A stretch of 64,000 nt of DNA from Hippophae tibetana (taxonomy: Eukaryota; Streptophyta; Magnoliopsida; Rosales; Elaeagnaceae), in the NCBI GenBank assembly GCA_037013495.1, contig CM072801.1:105097816-105161815 (forward strand). Direction: 5' to 3'. A model generated the notes under the pieces. It ran no database searches. It was not told where the DNA came from and was given only the letters and a program-made list of their open reading frames with translations. Of this stretch, positions 47,527-62,198 are shown piece by piece. A program made the translations under genes and the position numbers. How positions within the stretch are numbered: the stretch's first letter is position 1; every line of letters begins with the position of its first letter.

Positions 47527-50500
47527 GGAAACCTTTAGTAAATCTAATATATTAAGATAGATATTCTATTTTGGGCAACCAAGGCTTCGATACCAAATGA
47601 TACAGACCTTTTACGCGGACCATTTTGGAAACCATGCACTCAAAGGAATGAGAAAGATTGAATTGCTAAGAACATGGTTAATATAATCAAATGTGAACAA
47701 TTAAGAACACGATTAGAAAACCACGCAAAAATGTGAGACCAAACTATTAGAGTCGGAAAGTAGTGTAAGCCATGGAATTTGGGTTCTAAAAAATGGAAAA
47801 TTGAACTATCTTTTACTTTATGTTTTTGCAAATTGAAATGAGTTTAGATTTGATCTTTTATAATAGTCGTTTTGATGTATGACTTAAAAGTTATAACAGT
47901 TTAAAGTTGGAACCTCAATACATAATTTCTTTTTTTTAAAGTACGAACTCCAGAAATTTTGTTGTTTTTTATTCAGGATCAAAGATTGGTTCAACGCCGA
48001 AAACAAAGAAAAGGAAAATGATACATTGAATTAAAAGAAAGGTACGAAATGAAATGCAAATGAGAAAATAATGACAACAAAATCTAAAGAAAACAAAAGA
48101 CTTGTAGAAATAGTTGTTTCTTTAATTGTGATACGGACCAAAAGAATGCAAAAAACAATAAAATGGAAAAATTTAGTAAATCTAATATATTAAAATAGAT
48201 ATTCTATTTTGGGCAACCAAGGCTTCGATACCAAATGATACGGATCTTTTATGCGTACCATTTTGGAAACCATACACTCAAAGGAATGAGAAAGATTGAA
48301 TTGCTAAGAACATGGTTAATATAATCAAATTTGAACAATTAAGAACACGATGAGAAAACCACGCAAAAATGTGAGACCAAACTATTAGAGTCGGAATTTA
48401 GTGTAAGCGATGGAATTTGGGTTCTTAAAAGTGGACAACTGAACTATTTTTGACTTTATTATTTTGCAAATTGAAATAAGTTTAGATTTGATATTTTATA
48501 ATAGTCGTTTTGATGTATGACTTAAAAGTTATAACAGTTTAAAGTTGGAACCACAATACATAATTTATTTTTTTTATATTACGAACTCCAGAAATTTTGT
48601 TGTTTTTTATTCAGGATCAAAGATTGGTTGAATGCCGAAAACAAAGAACATGAAAATTATACAGTGAATTAAAAGAAAAGTACGAAATGAAATGCAAATA
48701 AGAAAATAATGACAACCAAATCTAAAGAAAACAAAAGACTTGTAGAAATAGTTGTTTCTTTAATTGTGATAAGGACCAAAAGAATGCAAAAAACAATAAA
48801 ATGGAGAAATTTAGTAAATCTAATATATTAAGATAGATATTCTATTTTGGGCAACCAAGGCTTCGATACCAAATGATACGGATCTTTTATGCGTACCATT
48901 TTGGAAACCATGCACTCAAAGGAATGAGAAAGATTGAATTGCTAAGAACATGGTTAATATAATCAAATTTGAACAATTAAGAACACGATTAGAAAACCAC
49001 GCAAAAATGTGAGACCAAACTATTAGAGTCGGAATGTAGTGTAAGCGATGGAATTTGGGTTCTAAAAAGTGGACAACTGAACTATTTTTGACTTTATGTT
49101 TTTGCAAATTGAAATAAGTTTAGATTTGATATTTTATAATAGTCGTTTGGTGTACGACTTAAAAGTTATAACAGTTTAAAGTTGGAACCTCAATACATAA
49201 TTTCTTTTTTTTTAATTTACGAACTCCAGAAATTTCGTTGTTTTTTATTCGGGATCAAAGATTGGTTGTACGCCAAAAACAAAGAAAAGGAAAATGATAC
49301 ATTGAATTAAAAGAAAGGTACGAAATGAAATGCAAATAAGAAAATTATAACACCAAAATCTAAAGAAAACAAAAGACTTGTAGAAATAGTTGTTTCTTTA
49401 ATTGTGATAAGGATTAAAAGAATGCAAAAAACAATAAAATGGAAACCTTTAGTAAATCTAATATATTAAGATACATATTCTATTTTGGGCAACCAAGGCT
49501 TTGATACCAAATGATACGGATCTTTTATGCGTACCATTTTGGAAACCATGCACTCAAAGGAATGAGAAAGATTGAATTGCTAAGAACATGGTTAATATAA
49601 TCAAATTTGAACAATTAAGAACACGATGAGAAAACCACGCAAAAATGTGAGACCAAACTATTAGAGTCGGAAAGTAGTGTAAGCGATGGAATTTGGGTTC
49701 TTAAAAGTGGACAAATGAACTATTTTTGACTTTATTATTTTGCAAATTGAAATAAGTTTAGATTTGATATTTTATAATAGTCGTTTTGATGTATGACTTA
49801 AAAGTTATAACAGTTTAAAGTTGGAACGTCAATACATAATTTATTTTTTTTAAATTACGAACTCCAGAAATTTTGTTGTTTTTTATTCAGGATCAAAGAT
49901 TGGTTGAACGCCGAAAACAAAGAACATGAAAATTATACAGTGAATTAAAAGAAAAGTACGAAATGAAATGCAAATAAGAAAGTAATGACAACAAAATCTA
50001 AAGAAAACAAAAGACTTGTAGAAATAGTTGTTTCTTTAATTGTGGTTTGGACCAAAAGAATGCAAAAAACAATAAAATGGAAACCTTTAGTAAATCTAAT
50101 ATATTAAGATAGATATTCTATTTTGGGCAACCAAGGCTTCGATACCAAATGATACAGACCTTTTACGCGGACCATTTTGGAAACCATGCACTCAAAGGAA
50201 TGAGAAAGATTGAATTGCTAAGAACATGGTTAATATAATCAAATGTGAACAATTAAGAACACGATTAGAAAACCACGCAAAAATGTGAGACCAAACTATT
50301 AGAGTCGGAAAGTAGTGTAAGCCATGGAATTTGGGTTCTAAAAAATGGAAAATTGAACTATATTTTACTTTATGTGTTTGTAAATTGAAATGAGTTTAGA
50401 TTTGATCTTTTATAATAGTCGTTTTGATGTATGACTTAAAAGTTATAACAGTTTAAAGTTGGAACCTCAATACATAATTTCTTTTTTTTAAAGTACGAAC

Positions 50501-53500
50501 TCCAGAAATTTTGTTGTTTTTTATTCAGGATCAAAGATTGGTTCAACGCCGAAAACAAAGAAAAGGAAAATGATACATTGAATTAAAAGAAAGGTACGAA
50601 ATGAAATGCAAATAAGAAAATAATGACAACAAAATCTAAAGAAAACAAAAGACTTGTAGAAATAGTTGTTTCTTTAATTGTGATACGGACCAAAAGAATG
50701 CAAAAAACAATAAAATGGAAAAATTTAGTAAATCTAATATATTAAAATAGATATTCTATTTTGGGCAACCAAGGCTTCGATACCAAATGATACGGATCTT
50801 TTATGCGTACCATTTTGGAAACCATACACTCAAAGGAATGAGAAAGATTGAATTGCTAAGAACATGGTTAATATAATCAAATTTGAACAATTAAGAACAC
50901 GATGAGAAAACCACGCAAAAATGTGAGACCAAACTATTAGAGTCGGAATGTAGTGTAAGCGATGGAATTTGGGTTCTTAAAAGTGGACAACTGAACTATT
51001 TTTGACTTTATTATTTTGCAAATTGAAATAAGTTTAGATTTGATATTTTATAATAGTCGTTTTGATGTATGACTTTAAAGTTATAACAGTTTAAAGTTGG
51101 AACCTCAATACATAATTTATTTTTTTAAAATTACGAACTCCAGAAATTTTGTTGTTTTTTATTCGGGATCAAAGATTGGTTGAACGCCGAAAACAAAGAA
51201 AAGGAAAATGATACATTGAATTAAAAGATAGGTACGAAATGAAATGCAAATAAGAAAATTATGACAACAAAATCTAAAGAAACCAAAAGACTTGTAGAAA
51301 TAGTTGTTTCTTTAATTGTGATTTGGACCAAAAGAATGCAAAAAACAATAAAATGGAAACCTTTAGTAAATCTAATATATTAAGATAGATATTCTATTTT
51401 GGGCAACCAAGGCTTCGATACCAAATGATACAGATCTTTTATGCGGACCATTTTGGAAACCATGAACTCAAAGGAATGAGAAAGATTGAATTGCTAAGAA
51501 CATGGTTAATATAATCAAATTTGAACAATTAAGAACACGATGAGAAAACCACGCAAAAATGTGACACCAAACTATTACACTTCGGAAAGTAGTGTAAGCG
51601 ATGGAATTTGGGTTCTAAAAAGTGGACAACTGAACTATTTTTGACTTTATGTTTTTGCAAATTGAAATAAGTTTAGATTTGATATTTTATAATAGTCGTT
51701 TTGATGTATGACTTAAAAGTTATTACAGTTTAAAGTTAGAACCTCAATACATAATTTCTTTTTTTTAATTTACGAACTCCAGAAATTTTGTTGTTTTTTA
51801 TTCGGGATCAAAGATTGGTTGAACGCCGAAAACAAAGAAAAGGAAAATGATACATTGAATTAAAAGATAGGTACGAAATGAAATGCAAATAAGAAAATAA
51901 TGACAACAAAATCTAAAGAAAACAAAAGACTTGTAGAAATAGTTGTTTCTTTAATTGTGATAAGGACCAAAAGAATGCAAAAAACAATAAAATGGAGAAA
52001 TTTAGTAAATCTAATATATTAAGATAGATATTCTATTTTGGGCAACCGAGGCTTCGATACCAAATGATACGGATCTTTTATGCGTACCATTTTGGAAACC
52101 ATGCACTCAAAGGAATGAGAAAGATTGAATTGCTAAGAACATGGTTAATATAATCAAATTTGAACAATTAAGAACACGATTAGAAAACCACGCAAAAATG
52201 TGAGACCAAACTATTAGAGTCGGAATGTAGTGTAAGCGATGGAATTTGGGTTCTAAAAAGTGGACAACTGAACTATTTTTGACTTTATGATTTTGCAAAT
52301 TGAAATAAGTTTAGATTTGATATTTTATAATAGTCGTTTTGATGTATGACTTAAAAGTTATAATAGTTTAAAGTTAGAACCTCAATACATAATTTCTTTT
52401 TTTTAAATTACGAACTCCAGAAATTTTGTTGTTTTTTATTCGGGATCAAAGATTGGTTGAACGCCGAAAACAAAGAAAAGGAAAATGATACATTGAATTA
52501 AAAGATAGGTACGAAATGAAATGCAAATAAGAAAATTATGACAACAAAATCTAAAGAAACCAAAAGACTTGTAGAAATAGTTGTTTCTTTAATTGTGATT
52601 TGGACCAAAAGAATGCAAAAAACAATAAAATGGAAACCTTTAGTAACCTAATATATTAAGATAGATATTCTATTTTGGGCAACCAAGGCTTCGATACCAA
52701 ATGATACAGATCTTTTATGCGGACCATTTTGGAAACCATGAACTCAAAGGAATGAGAAAGATTGAATTGCTAAGAACATGGTTAATATAATCAAATTTGA
52801 ACAATTAAGAACACGATTAGAAAACCACGCAAAAATGTGAGACCAAACTATTACACTTCGGAAAATAGTGTAAGCGATGGAATTTGGGTTCTAAAAAGTG
52901 GACAACTGAACTATTTTTGACTTTATGTTTTTGCAAATTGAAATAAGTTTAGATTTGATATTTTATAATAGTCGTTTGGTGTATGACTTAAAAGTTATAA
53001 CAGTTTAAAGTTGGAACCTCAATACATAATTTCTTTTTTTTAAATTATGAACTCTAGAAATTTCGTTGTTTTTTATTCGGGATCAAAGATTGGTTGTACG
53101 CCGAAAACAAAGAAAAGGAAAATGATACATTGAATTAAAAGAAAGGTACGAAATGAAATGCAAATAAGAAAATTATAACAACAAAATCTAAAGAAAACAA
53201 AAGACTTGTAGAAATAGTTGTTTCTTTAATTGTGATAAGGATTAAAAGAATGCAAAAAACAATAAAATGGAAACCTTTAGTAAATCTAATATATTAAGAT
53301 AGATATTCTATTTTGGGTAACCAAGGCTTCGATACCAAATGATACAGACCTTTTACGCGGACCATTTTGGAAACCATGCACTCAAAGGAATGAGAAAGAT
53401 TGAATTGCTAAGAACATGGTTAATATAATCAAATGTGAACAATTAAGAACACGATTAGAAAACCACGCAAAAATGTGAGACCAAACTATTAGACTCGGAA

Positions 53501-53906
53501 AGTAGTGTAAGCCATGGAATTTGGGTTCTAAAAAATGGAAAATTGAACTATTTTTTACTTTATGTTTTTGCAAATTGAAATGAGTTTAGATTTGATCTTT
53601 TATAATAGTCGTTTTGATGTATGACTTAAAAGTTATAACAGTTTAAAGTTGGAACCTCAATACATAATTTCTTTTTTTTAAAGTACGAACTCCAGAAATT
53701 TTGTTGTTTTTTATTCAGGATCAAAGATTGGTTCAACGCCGAAAACAAAGAAAAGGAAAATGATACATTGAATTAAAAGAAAGGTACGAAATGAAATGCA
53801 AATAAGAAAATAATGACAACAAAATCTAAAGAAAACAAAAGACTTGTAGAAATAGTTGTTTCTTTAATTGTGATAAGGACCAAAAGAATGCAAAAAACAA
53901 TAAAAT
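47527..53906. repeat. Ten-monomer block duplicated from 38597-44976 (copy 2)
   Basis: Second copy at +8930 bp. The match ends at 53906, where the sequence continues with another seven-monomer unit instead of the B-C monomers that follow copy 1. Confidence 0.85.
49441..53906. repeat. Seven-monomer higher-order repeat, copy 2 (4466 bp)
   Basis: Directly abuts copy 3. It shares with it the private change gtgacaccaaac in the C monomer (near 51563 and 56029), so copies 2 and 3 are closest relatives. Confidence 0.88.
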
Positions 53907-56900
53907 GGAAACCTTTAGTAAATCTAATATATTAAGATACATATTCTATTTTGGGCAACCAAGGCTTTGATACCAAATGATACGGATCTTTTATGCGTAC
54001 CATTTTGGAAACCATGCACTCAAAGGAATGAGAAAGATTGAATTGCTAAGAACATGGTTAATATAATCAAATTTGAACAATTAAGAACACGATGAGAAAA
54101 CCACGCAAAAATGTGAGACCAAACTATTAGAGTCGGAAAGTAGTGTAAGCGATGGAATTTGGGTTCTTAAAAGTGGACAAATGAACTATTTTTGACTTTA
54201 TTATTTTGCAAATTGAAATAAGTTTAGATTTGATATTTTATAATAGTCGTTTTGATGTATGACTTAAAAGTTATAACAGTTTAAAGTTGGAACGTCAATA
54301 CATAATTTATTTTTTTTAAATTACGAACTCCAGAAATTTTGTTGTTTTTTATTCAGGATCAAAGATTGGTTGAACGCCGAAAACAAAGAACATGAAAATT
54401 ATACAGTGAATTAAAAGAAAAGTACGAAATGAAATGCAAATAAGAAAGTAATGACAACAAAATCTAAAGAAAACAAAAGACTTGTAGAAATAGTTGTTTC
54501 TTTAATTGTGGTTTGGACCAAAAGAATGCAAAAAACAATAAAATGGAAACCTTTAGTAAATCTAATATATTAAGATAGATATTCTATTTTGGGCAACCAA
54601 GGCTTCGATACCAAATGATACAGACCTTTTACGCGGACCATTTTGGAAACCATGCACTCAAAGGAATGAGAAAGATTGAATTGCTAAGAACATGGTTAAT
54701 ATAATCAAATGTGAACAATTAAGAACACGATTAGAAAACCACGCAAAAATGTGAGACCAAACTATTAGAGTCGGAAAGTAGTGTAAGCCATGGAATTTGG
54801 GTTCTAAAAAATGGAAAATTGAACTATATTTTACTTTATGTGTTTGTAAATTGAAATGAGTTTAGATTTGATCTTTTATAATAGTCGTTTTGATGTATGA
54901 CTTAAAAGTTATAACAGTTTAAAGTTGGAACCTCAATACATAATTTCTTTTTTTTAAAGTACGAACTCCAGAAATTTTGTTGTTTTTTATTCAGGATCAA
55001 AGATTGGTTCAACGCCGAAAACAAAGAAAAGGAAAATGATACATTGAATTAAAAGAAAGGTACGAAATGAAATGCAAATAAGAAAATAATGACAACAAAA
55101 TCTAAAGAAAACAAAAGACTTGTAGAAATAGTTGTTTCTTTAATTGTGATACGGACCAAAAGAATGCAAAAAACAATAAAATGGAAAAATTTAGTAAATC
55201 TAATATATTAAAATAGATATTCTATTTTGGGCAACCAAGGCTTCGATACCAAATGATACGGATCTTTTATGCGTACCATTTTGGAAACCATACACTCAAA
55301 GGAATGAGAAAGATTGAATTGCTAAGAACATGGTTAATATAATCAAATTTGAACAATTAAGAACACGATGAGAAAACCACGCAAAAATGTGAGACCAAAC
55401 TATTAGAGTCGGAATGTAGTGTAAGCGATGGAATTTGGGTTCTTAAAAGTGGACAACTGAACTATTTTTGACTTTATTATTTTGCAAATTGAAATAAGTT
55501 TAGATTTGATATTTTATAATAGTCGTTTTGATGTATGACTTTAAAGTTATAACAGTTTAAAGTTGGAACCTCAATACATAATTTATTTTTTTAAAATTAC
55601 GAACTCCAGAAATTTTGTTGTTTTTTATTCGGGATCAAAGATTGGTTGAACGCCGAAAACAAAGAAAAGGAAAATGATACATTGAATTAAAAGATAGGTA
55701 CGAAATGAAATGCAAATAAGAAAATTATGACAACAAAATCTAAAGAAACCAAAAGACTTGTAGAAATAGTTGTTTCTTTAATTGTGATTTGGACCAAAAG
55801 AATGCAAAAAACAATAAAATGGAAACCTTTAGTAAATCTAATATATTAAGATAGATATTCTATTTTGGGCAACCAAGGCTTCGATACCAAATGATACAGA
55901 TCTTTTATGCGGACCATTTTGGAAACCATGAACTCAAAGGAATGAGAAAGATTGAATTGCTAAGAACATGGTTAATATAATCAAATTTGAACAATTAAGA
56001 ACACGATGAGAAAACCACGCAAAAATGTGACACCAAACTATTACACTTCGGAAAGTAGTGTAAGCGATGGAATTTGGGTTCTAAAAAGTGGACAACTGAA
56101 CTATTTTTGACTTTATGTTTTTGCAAATTGAAATAAGTTTAGATTTGATATTTTATAATAGTCGTTTTGATGTATGACTTAAAAGTTATTACAGTTTAAA
56201 GTTAGAACCTCAATACATAATTTCTTTTTTTTAATTTACGAACTCCAGAAATTTTGTTGTTTTTTATTCGGGATCAAAGATTGGTTGAACGCCGAAAACA
56301 AAGAAAAGGAAAATGATACATTGAATTAAAAGATAGGTACGAAATGAAATGCAAATAAGAAAATAATGACAACAAAATCTAAAGAAAACAAAAGACTTGT
56401 AGAAATAGTTGTTTCTTTAATTGTGATAAGGACCAAAAGAATGCAAAAAACAATAAAATGGAGAAATTTAGTAAATCTAATATATTAAGATAGATATTCT
56501 ATTTTGGGCAACCGAGGCTTCGATACCAAATGATACGGATCTTTTATGCGTACCATTTTGGAAACCATGCACTCAAAGGAATGAGAAAGATTGAATTGCT
56601 AAGAACATGGTTAATATAATCAAATTTGAACAATTAAGAACACGATTAGAAAACCACGCAAAAATGTGAGACCAAACTATTAGAGTCGGAATGTAGTGTA
56701 AGCGATGGAATTTGGGTTCTAAAAAGTGGACAACTGAACTATTTTTGACTTTATGATTTTGCAAATTGAAATAAGTTTAGATTTGATATTTTATAATAGT
56801 CGTTTTGATGTATGACTTAAAAGTTATAATAGTTTAAAGTTAGAACCTCAATACATAATTTCTTTTTTTTAAATTACGAACTCCAGAAATTTTGTTGTTT

Positions 56901-58372
56901 TTTATTCGGGATCAAAGATTGGTTGAACGCCGAAAACAAAGAAAAGGAAAATGATACATTGAATTAAAAGATAGGTACGAAATGAAATGCAAATAAGAAA
57001 ATTATGACAACAAAATCTAAAGAAACCAAAAGACTTGTAGAAATAGTTGTTTCTTTAATTGTGATTTGGACCAAAAGAATGCAAAAAACAATAAAATGGA
57101 AACCTTTAGTAACCTAATATATTAAGATAGATATTCTATTTTGGGCAACCAAGGCTTCGATACCAAATGATACAGATCTTTTATGCGGACCATTTTGGAA
57201 ACCATGAACTCAAAGGAATGAGAAAGATTGAATTGCTAAGAACATGGTTAATATAATCAAATTTGAACAATTAAGAACACGATTAGAAAACCACGCAAAA
57301 ATGTGAGACCAAACTATTACACTTCGGAAAATAGTGTAAGCGATGGAATTTGGGTTCTAAAAAGTGGACAACTGAACTATTTTTGACTTTATGTTTTTGC
57401 AAATTGAAATAAGTTTAGATTTGATATTTTATAATAGTCGTTTGGTGTATGACTTAAAAGTTATAACAGTTTAAAGTTGGAACCTCAATACATAATTTCT
57501 TTTTTTTAAATTATGAACTCTAGAAATTTCGTTGTTTTTTATTCGGGATCAAAGATTGGTTGTACGCCGAAAACAAAGAAAAGGAAAATGATACATTGAA
57601 TTAAAAGAAAGGTACGAAATGAAATGCAAATAAGAAAATTATAACAACAAAATCTAAAGAAAACAAAAGACTTGTAGAAATAGTTGTTTCTTTAATTGTG
57701 ATAAGGATTAAAAGAATGCAAAAAACAATAAAATGGAAACCTTTAGTAAATCTAATATATTAAGATAGATATTCTATTTTGGGTAACCAAGGCTTCGATA
57801 CCAAATGATACAGACCTTTTACGCGGACCATTTTGGAAACCATGCACTCAAAGGAATGAGAAAGATTGAATTGCTAAGAACATGGTTAATATAATCAAAT
57901 GTGAACAATTAAGAACACGATTAGAAAACCACGCAAAAATGTGAGACCAAACTATTAGACTCGGAAAGTAGTGTAAGCCATGGAATTTGGGTTCTAAAAA
58001 ATGGAAAATTGAACTATTTTTTACTTTATGTTTTTGCAAATTGAAATGAGTTTAGATTTGATCTTTTATAATAGTCGTTTTGATGTATGACTTAAAAGTT
58101 ATAACAGTTTAAAGTTGGAACCTCAATACATAATTTCTTTTTTTTAAAGTACGAACTCCAGAAATTTTGTTGTTTTTTATTCAGGATCAAAGATTGGTTC
58201 AACGCCGAAAACAAAGAAAAGGAAAATGATACATTGAATTAAAAGAAAGGTACGAAATGAAATGCAAATAAGAAAATAATGACAACAAAATCTAAAGAAA
58301 ACAAAAGACTTGTAGAAATAGTTGTTTCTTTAATTGTGATAAGGACCAAAAGAATGCAAAAAACAATAAAAT
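53907..58372. repeat. Seven-monomer higher-order repeat, copy 3 (4466 bp)
   Basis: Tandem with copy 2 at exactly 4466-bp spacing. Only a few differences were seen by eye. Confidence 0.88.
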
Positions 58373-61300
58373 GGAGAAATTTAGTAAATCTAATATATTA
58401 AGATAGATATTCTATTTTGGGCAACCGAGGCTTCGATACCAAATGATACGGATCTTTTATGCGTACCATTTTGGAAACCATGCACTCAAAGGAATGAGAA
58501 AGATTGAATTGCTAAGAACATGGTTAATATAATCAAATTTGAACAATTAAGAACACGATTAGAAAACCACGCAAAAATGTGAGACCAAACTATTAGAGTC
58601 GGAATGTAGTGTAAGCGATGGAATTTGGGTTCTAAAAAGTGGACAACTGAACTATTTTTGACTTTATGATTTTGCAAATTGAAATAAGTTTAGATTTGAT
58701 ATTTTATAATAGTCGTTTTGATGTATGACTTAAAAGTTATAATAGTTTAAAGTTAGAACCTCAATACATAATTTCTTTTTTTTAAATTACGAACTCCAGA
58801 AATTTTGTTGTTTTTTATTCGGGATCAAAGATTGGTTGAACGCCGAAAACAAAGAAAAGGAAAATGATACATTGAATTAAAAGATAGGTACGAAATGAAA
58901 TGCAAATAAGAAAATTATGACAACAAAATCTAAAGAAACCAAAAGACTTGTAGAAATAGTTGTTTCTTTAATTGTGATTTGGACCAAAAGAATGCAAAAA
59001 ACAATAAAATGGAAACCTTTAGTAACCTAATATATTAAGATAGATATTCTATTTTGGGCAACCAAGGCTTCGATACCAAATGATACAGATCTTTTATGCG
59101 GACCATTTTGGAAACCATGAACTCAAAGGAATGAGAAAGATTGAATTGCTAAGAACATGGTTAATATAATCAAATTTGAACAATTAAGAACACGATTAGA
59201 AAACCACGCAAAAATGTGAGACCAAACTATTACACTTCGGAAAATAGTGTAAGCGATGGAATTTGGGTTCTAAAAAGTGGACAACTGAACTATTTTTGAC
59301 TTTATGTTTTTGCAAATTGAAATAAGTTTAGATTTGATATTTTATAATAGTCGTTTGGTGTATGACTTAAAAGTTATAACAGTTTAAAGTTGGAACCTCA
59401 ATACATAATTTCTTTTTTTTAAATTATGAACTCTAGAAATTTCGTTGTTTTTTATTCGGGATCAAAGATTGGTTGTACGCCGAAAACAAAGAAAAGGAAA
59501 ATGATACATTGAATTAAAAGAAAGGTACGAAATGAAATGCAAATAAGAAAATTATAACAACAAAATCTAAAGAAAACAAAAGACTTGTAGAAATAGTTGT
59601 TTCTTTAATTGTGATAAGGATTAAAAGAATGCAAAAAACAATAAAATGGAAACCTTTAGTAAATCTAATATATTAAGATAGATATTCTATTTTGGGTAAC
59701 CAAGGCTTCGATACCAAATGATACAGACCTTTTACGCGGACCATTTTGGAAACCATGCACTCAAAGGAATGAGAAAGATTGAATTGCTAAGAACATGGTT
59801 AATATAATCAAATGTGAACAATTAAGAACACGATTAGAAAACCACGCAAAAATGTGAGACCAAACTATTAGACTCGGAAATTAGTGTAAGCCATGGAATT
59901 TGGGTTCTAAAAAATGGAAAATTGAACTATTTTTTACTTTATGTTTTTGCAAATTGAAATGAGTTTAGATTTGATCTTTTATAATAGTCGTTTTGATGTA
60001 TGACTTAAAAGTTATAACAGTTTAAAGTTGGAACCTCAATACATAATTTCTTTTTTTTAAAGTACGAACTCCAGAAATTTTGTTGTTTTTTATTCAGGAT
60101 CAAAGATTGGTTCAACGCCGAAAACAAAGAAAAGGAAAATGATACATTGAATTAAAAGAAAGGTACGAAATGAAATGCAAATAAGAAAATAATGACAACA
60201 AAATCTAAAGAAAACAAAAGACTTGTAGAAATAGTTGTTTCTTTAATTGTGATAAGGACCAAAAGAATGCAAAAAACAATAAAATGGAGAAATTTAGTAA
60301 ATCTAATATATTAAGATAGATATTCTATTTTGGGCAACCGAGGCTTCGATACCAAATGATACGGATCTTTTATGCGTACCATTTTGGAAACCATGCACTC
60401 AAAGGAATGAGAAAGATTGAATTGCTAAGAACATGGTTAATATAATCAAATTTGAACAATTAAGAACACGATTAGAAAACCACGCAAAAATGTGAGACCA
60501 AACTATTAGAGTTGGAATGTAGTGTAAGCGATGGAATTTGGGTTCTAAAAAGTGGACAACTGAACTATTTTTGACTTTATGATTTTGCAAATTGAAATAA
60601 GTTTAGATTTGATATTTTATAATAGTCGTTTTGATGTATGACTTAAAAGTTATAATAGTTTAAAGTTAGAACCTCAATACATAATTTCTTTTTTTTAAAT
60701 TACGAACTCCAGAAATTTTGTTGTTTTTTATTCGGGATCAAAGATTGGTTGAACGCCGAAAACAAAGAAAAGGAAAATGATACATTGAATTAAAAGATAG
60801 GTACGAAATGAAATGCAAATAAGAAAATTATGACAACAAAATCTAAAGAAACCAAAAGACTTGTAGAAATAGTTGTTTCTTTAATTGTGATTTGGACCAA
60901 AAGAATGCAAAAAACAATAAAATGGAAACCTTTAGTAACCTAATATATTAAGATAGATATTCTATTTTGGGCAACCAAGGCTTCGATACCAAATGATACA
61001 GATCTTTTATGCGGACCATTTTGGAAACCATGAACTCAAAGGAATGAGAAAGATTGAATTGCTAAGAACATGGTTAATATAATCAAATTTGAACAATTAA
61101 GAACACGATTAGAAAACCACGCAAAAATGTGAGACCAAACTATTACACTTCGGAAAATAGTGTAAGCGATGGAATTTGGGTTCTAAAAAGTGGACAACTG
61201 AACTATTTTTGACTTTATGTTTTAGCAAATTGAAATAAGTTTAGATTTGATATTTTATAATAGTCGTTTGGTGTATGACTTAAAAGTTATAACAGTTTAA

Positions 61301-62198
61301 AGTTGGAACCTCAATACATAATTTCTTTTTTTTAAATTATGAACTCCAGAAATTTCGTTGTTTTTTATTCGGGATCAAAGATTGGTTGTACGCCGAAAAC
61401 AAAGAAAAGGAAAATGATACATTGAATTAAAAGAAAGGTACGAAATGAAATGCAAATAAGAAAATTATAACAACAAAATCTAAAGAAAACAAAAGACTTG
61501 TAGAAATAGTTGTTTCTTTAATTGTGATAAGGATTAAAAGAATGCAAAAAACAATAAAATGGAAACCTTTAGTAAATCTAATATATTAAGATAGATATTC
61601 TATTTTGGGTAACCAAGGCTTCGATACCAAATGATACAGACCTTTTACGCGGACCATTTTGGAAACCATGCACTCAAAGGAATGAGAAAGATTGAATTGC
61701 TAAGAACATGGTTAATATAATCAAATGTGAACAATTAAGAACACGATTAGAAAACCACGCAAAAATGTGAGACCAAACTATTAGACTCGGAAAGTAGTGT
61801 AAGCCATGGAATTTGGGTTCTAAAAAATGGAAAATTGAACTATTTTTTACTTTATGTTTTTGCAAATTGAAATGAGTTTAGATTTGATCTTTTATAATAG
61901 TCGTTTTGATGTATGACTTAAAAGTTATAACAGTTTAAAGTTGGAACCTCAATACATAATTTCTTTTTTTTAAAGTACGAACTCCAGAAATTTTGTTGTT
62001 TTTTATTCAGGATCAAAGATTGGTTCAACGCCGAAAACAAAGAAAAGGAAAATGATACATTGAATTAAAAGAAAGGTACGAAATGAAATGCAAATAAGAA
62101 AATAATGACAACAAAATCTAAAGAAAACAAAAGACTTGTAGAAATAGTTGTTTCTTTAATTGTGATACGGACCAAAAGAATGCAAAAAACAATAAAAT
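58373..62198. repeat. Tandem B-C-A trimer higher-order repeat (2 x 1913 bp)
   Basis: 58373-60285 and 60286-62198 have the same monomer order, including the one-base-shorter ttagtaacctaat monomer. The following monomer switches to class D. Confidence 0.85.
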
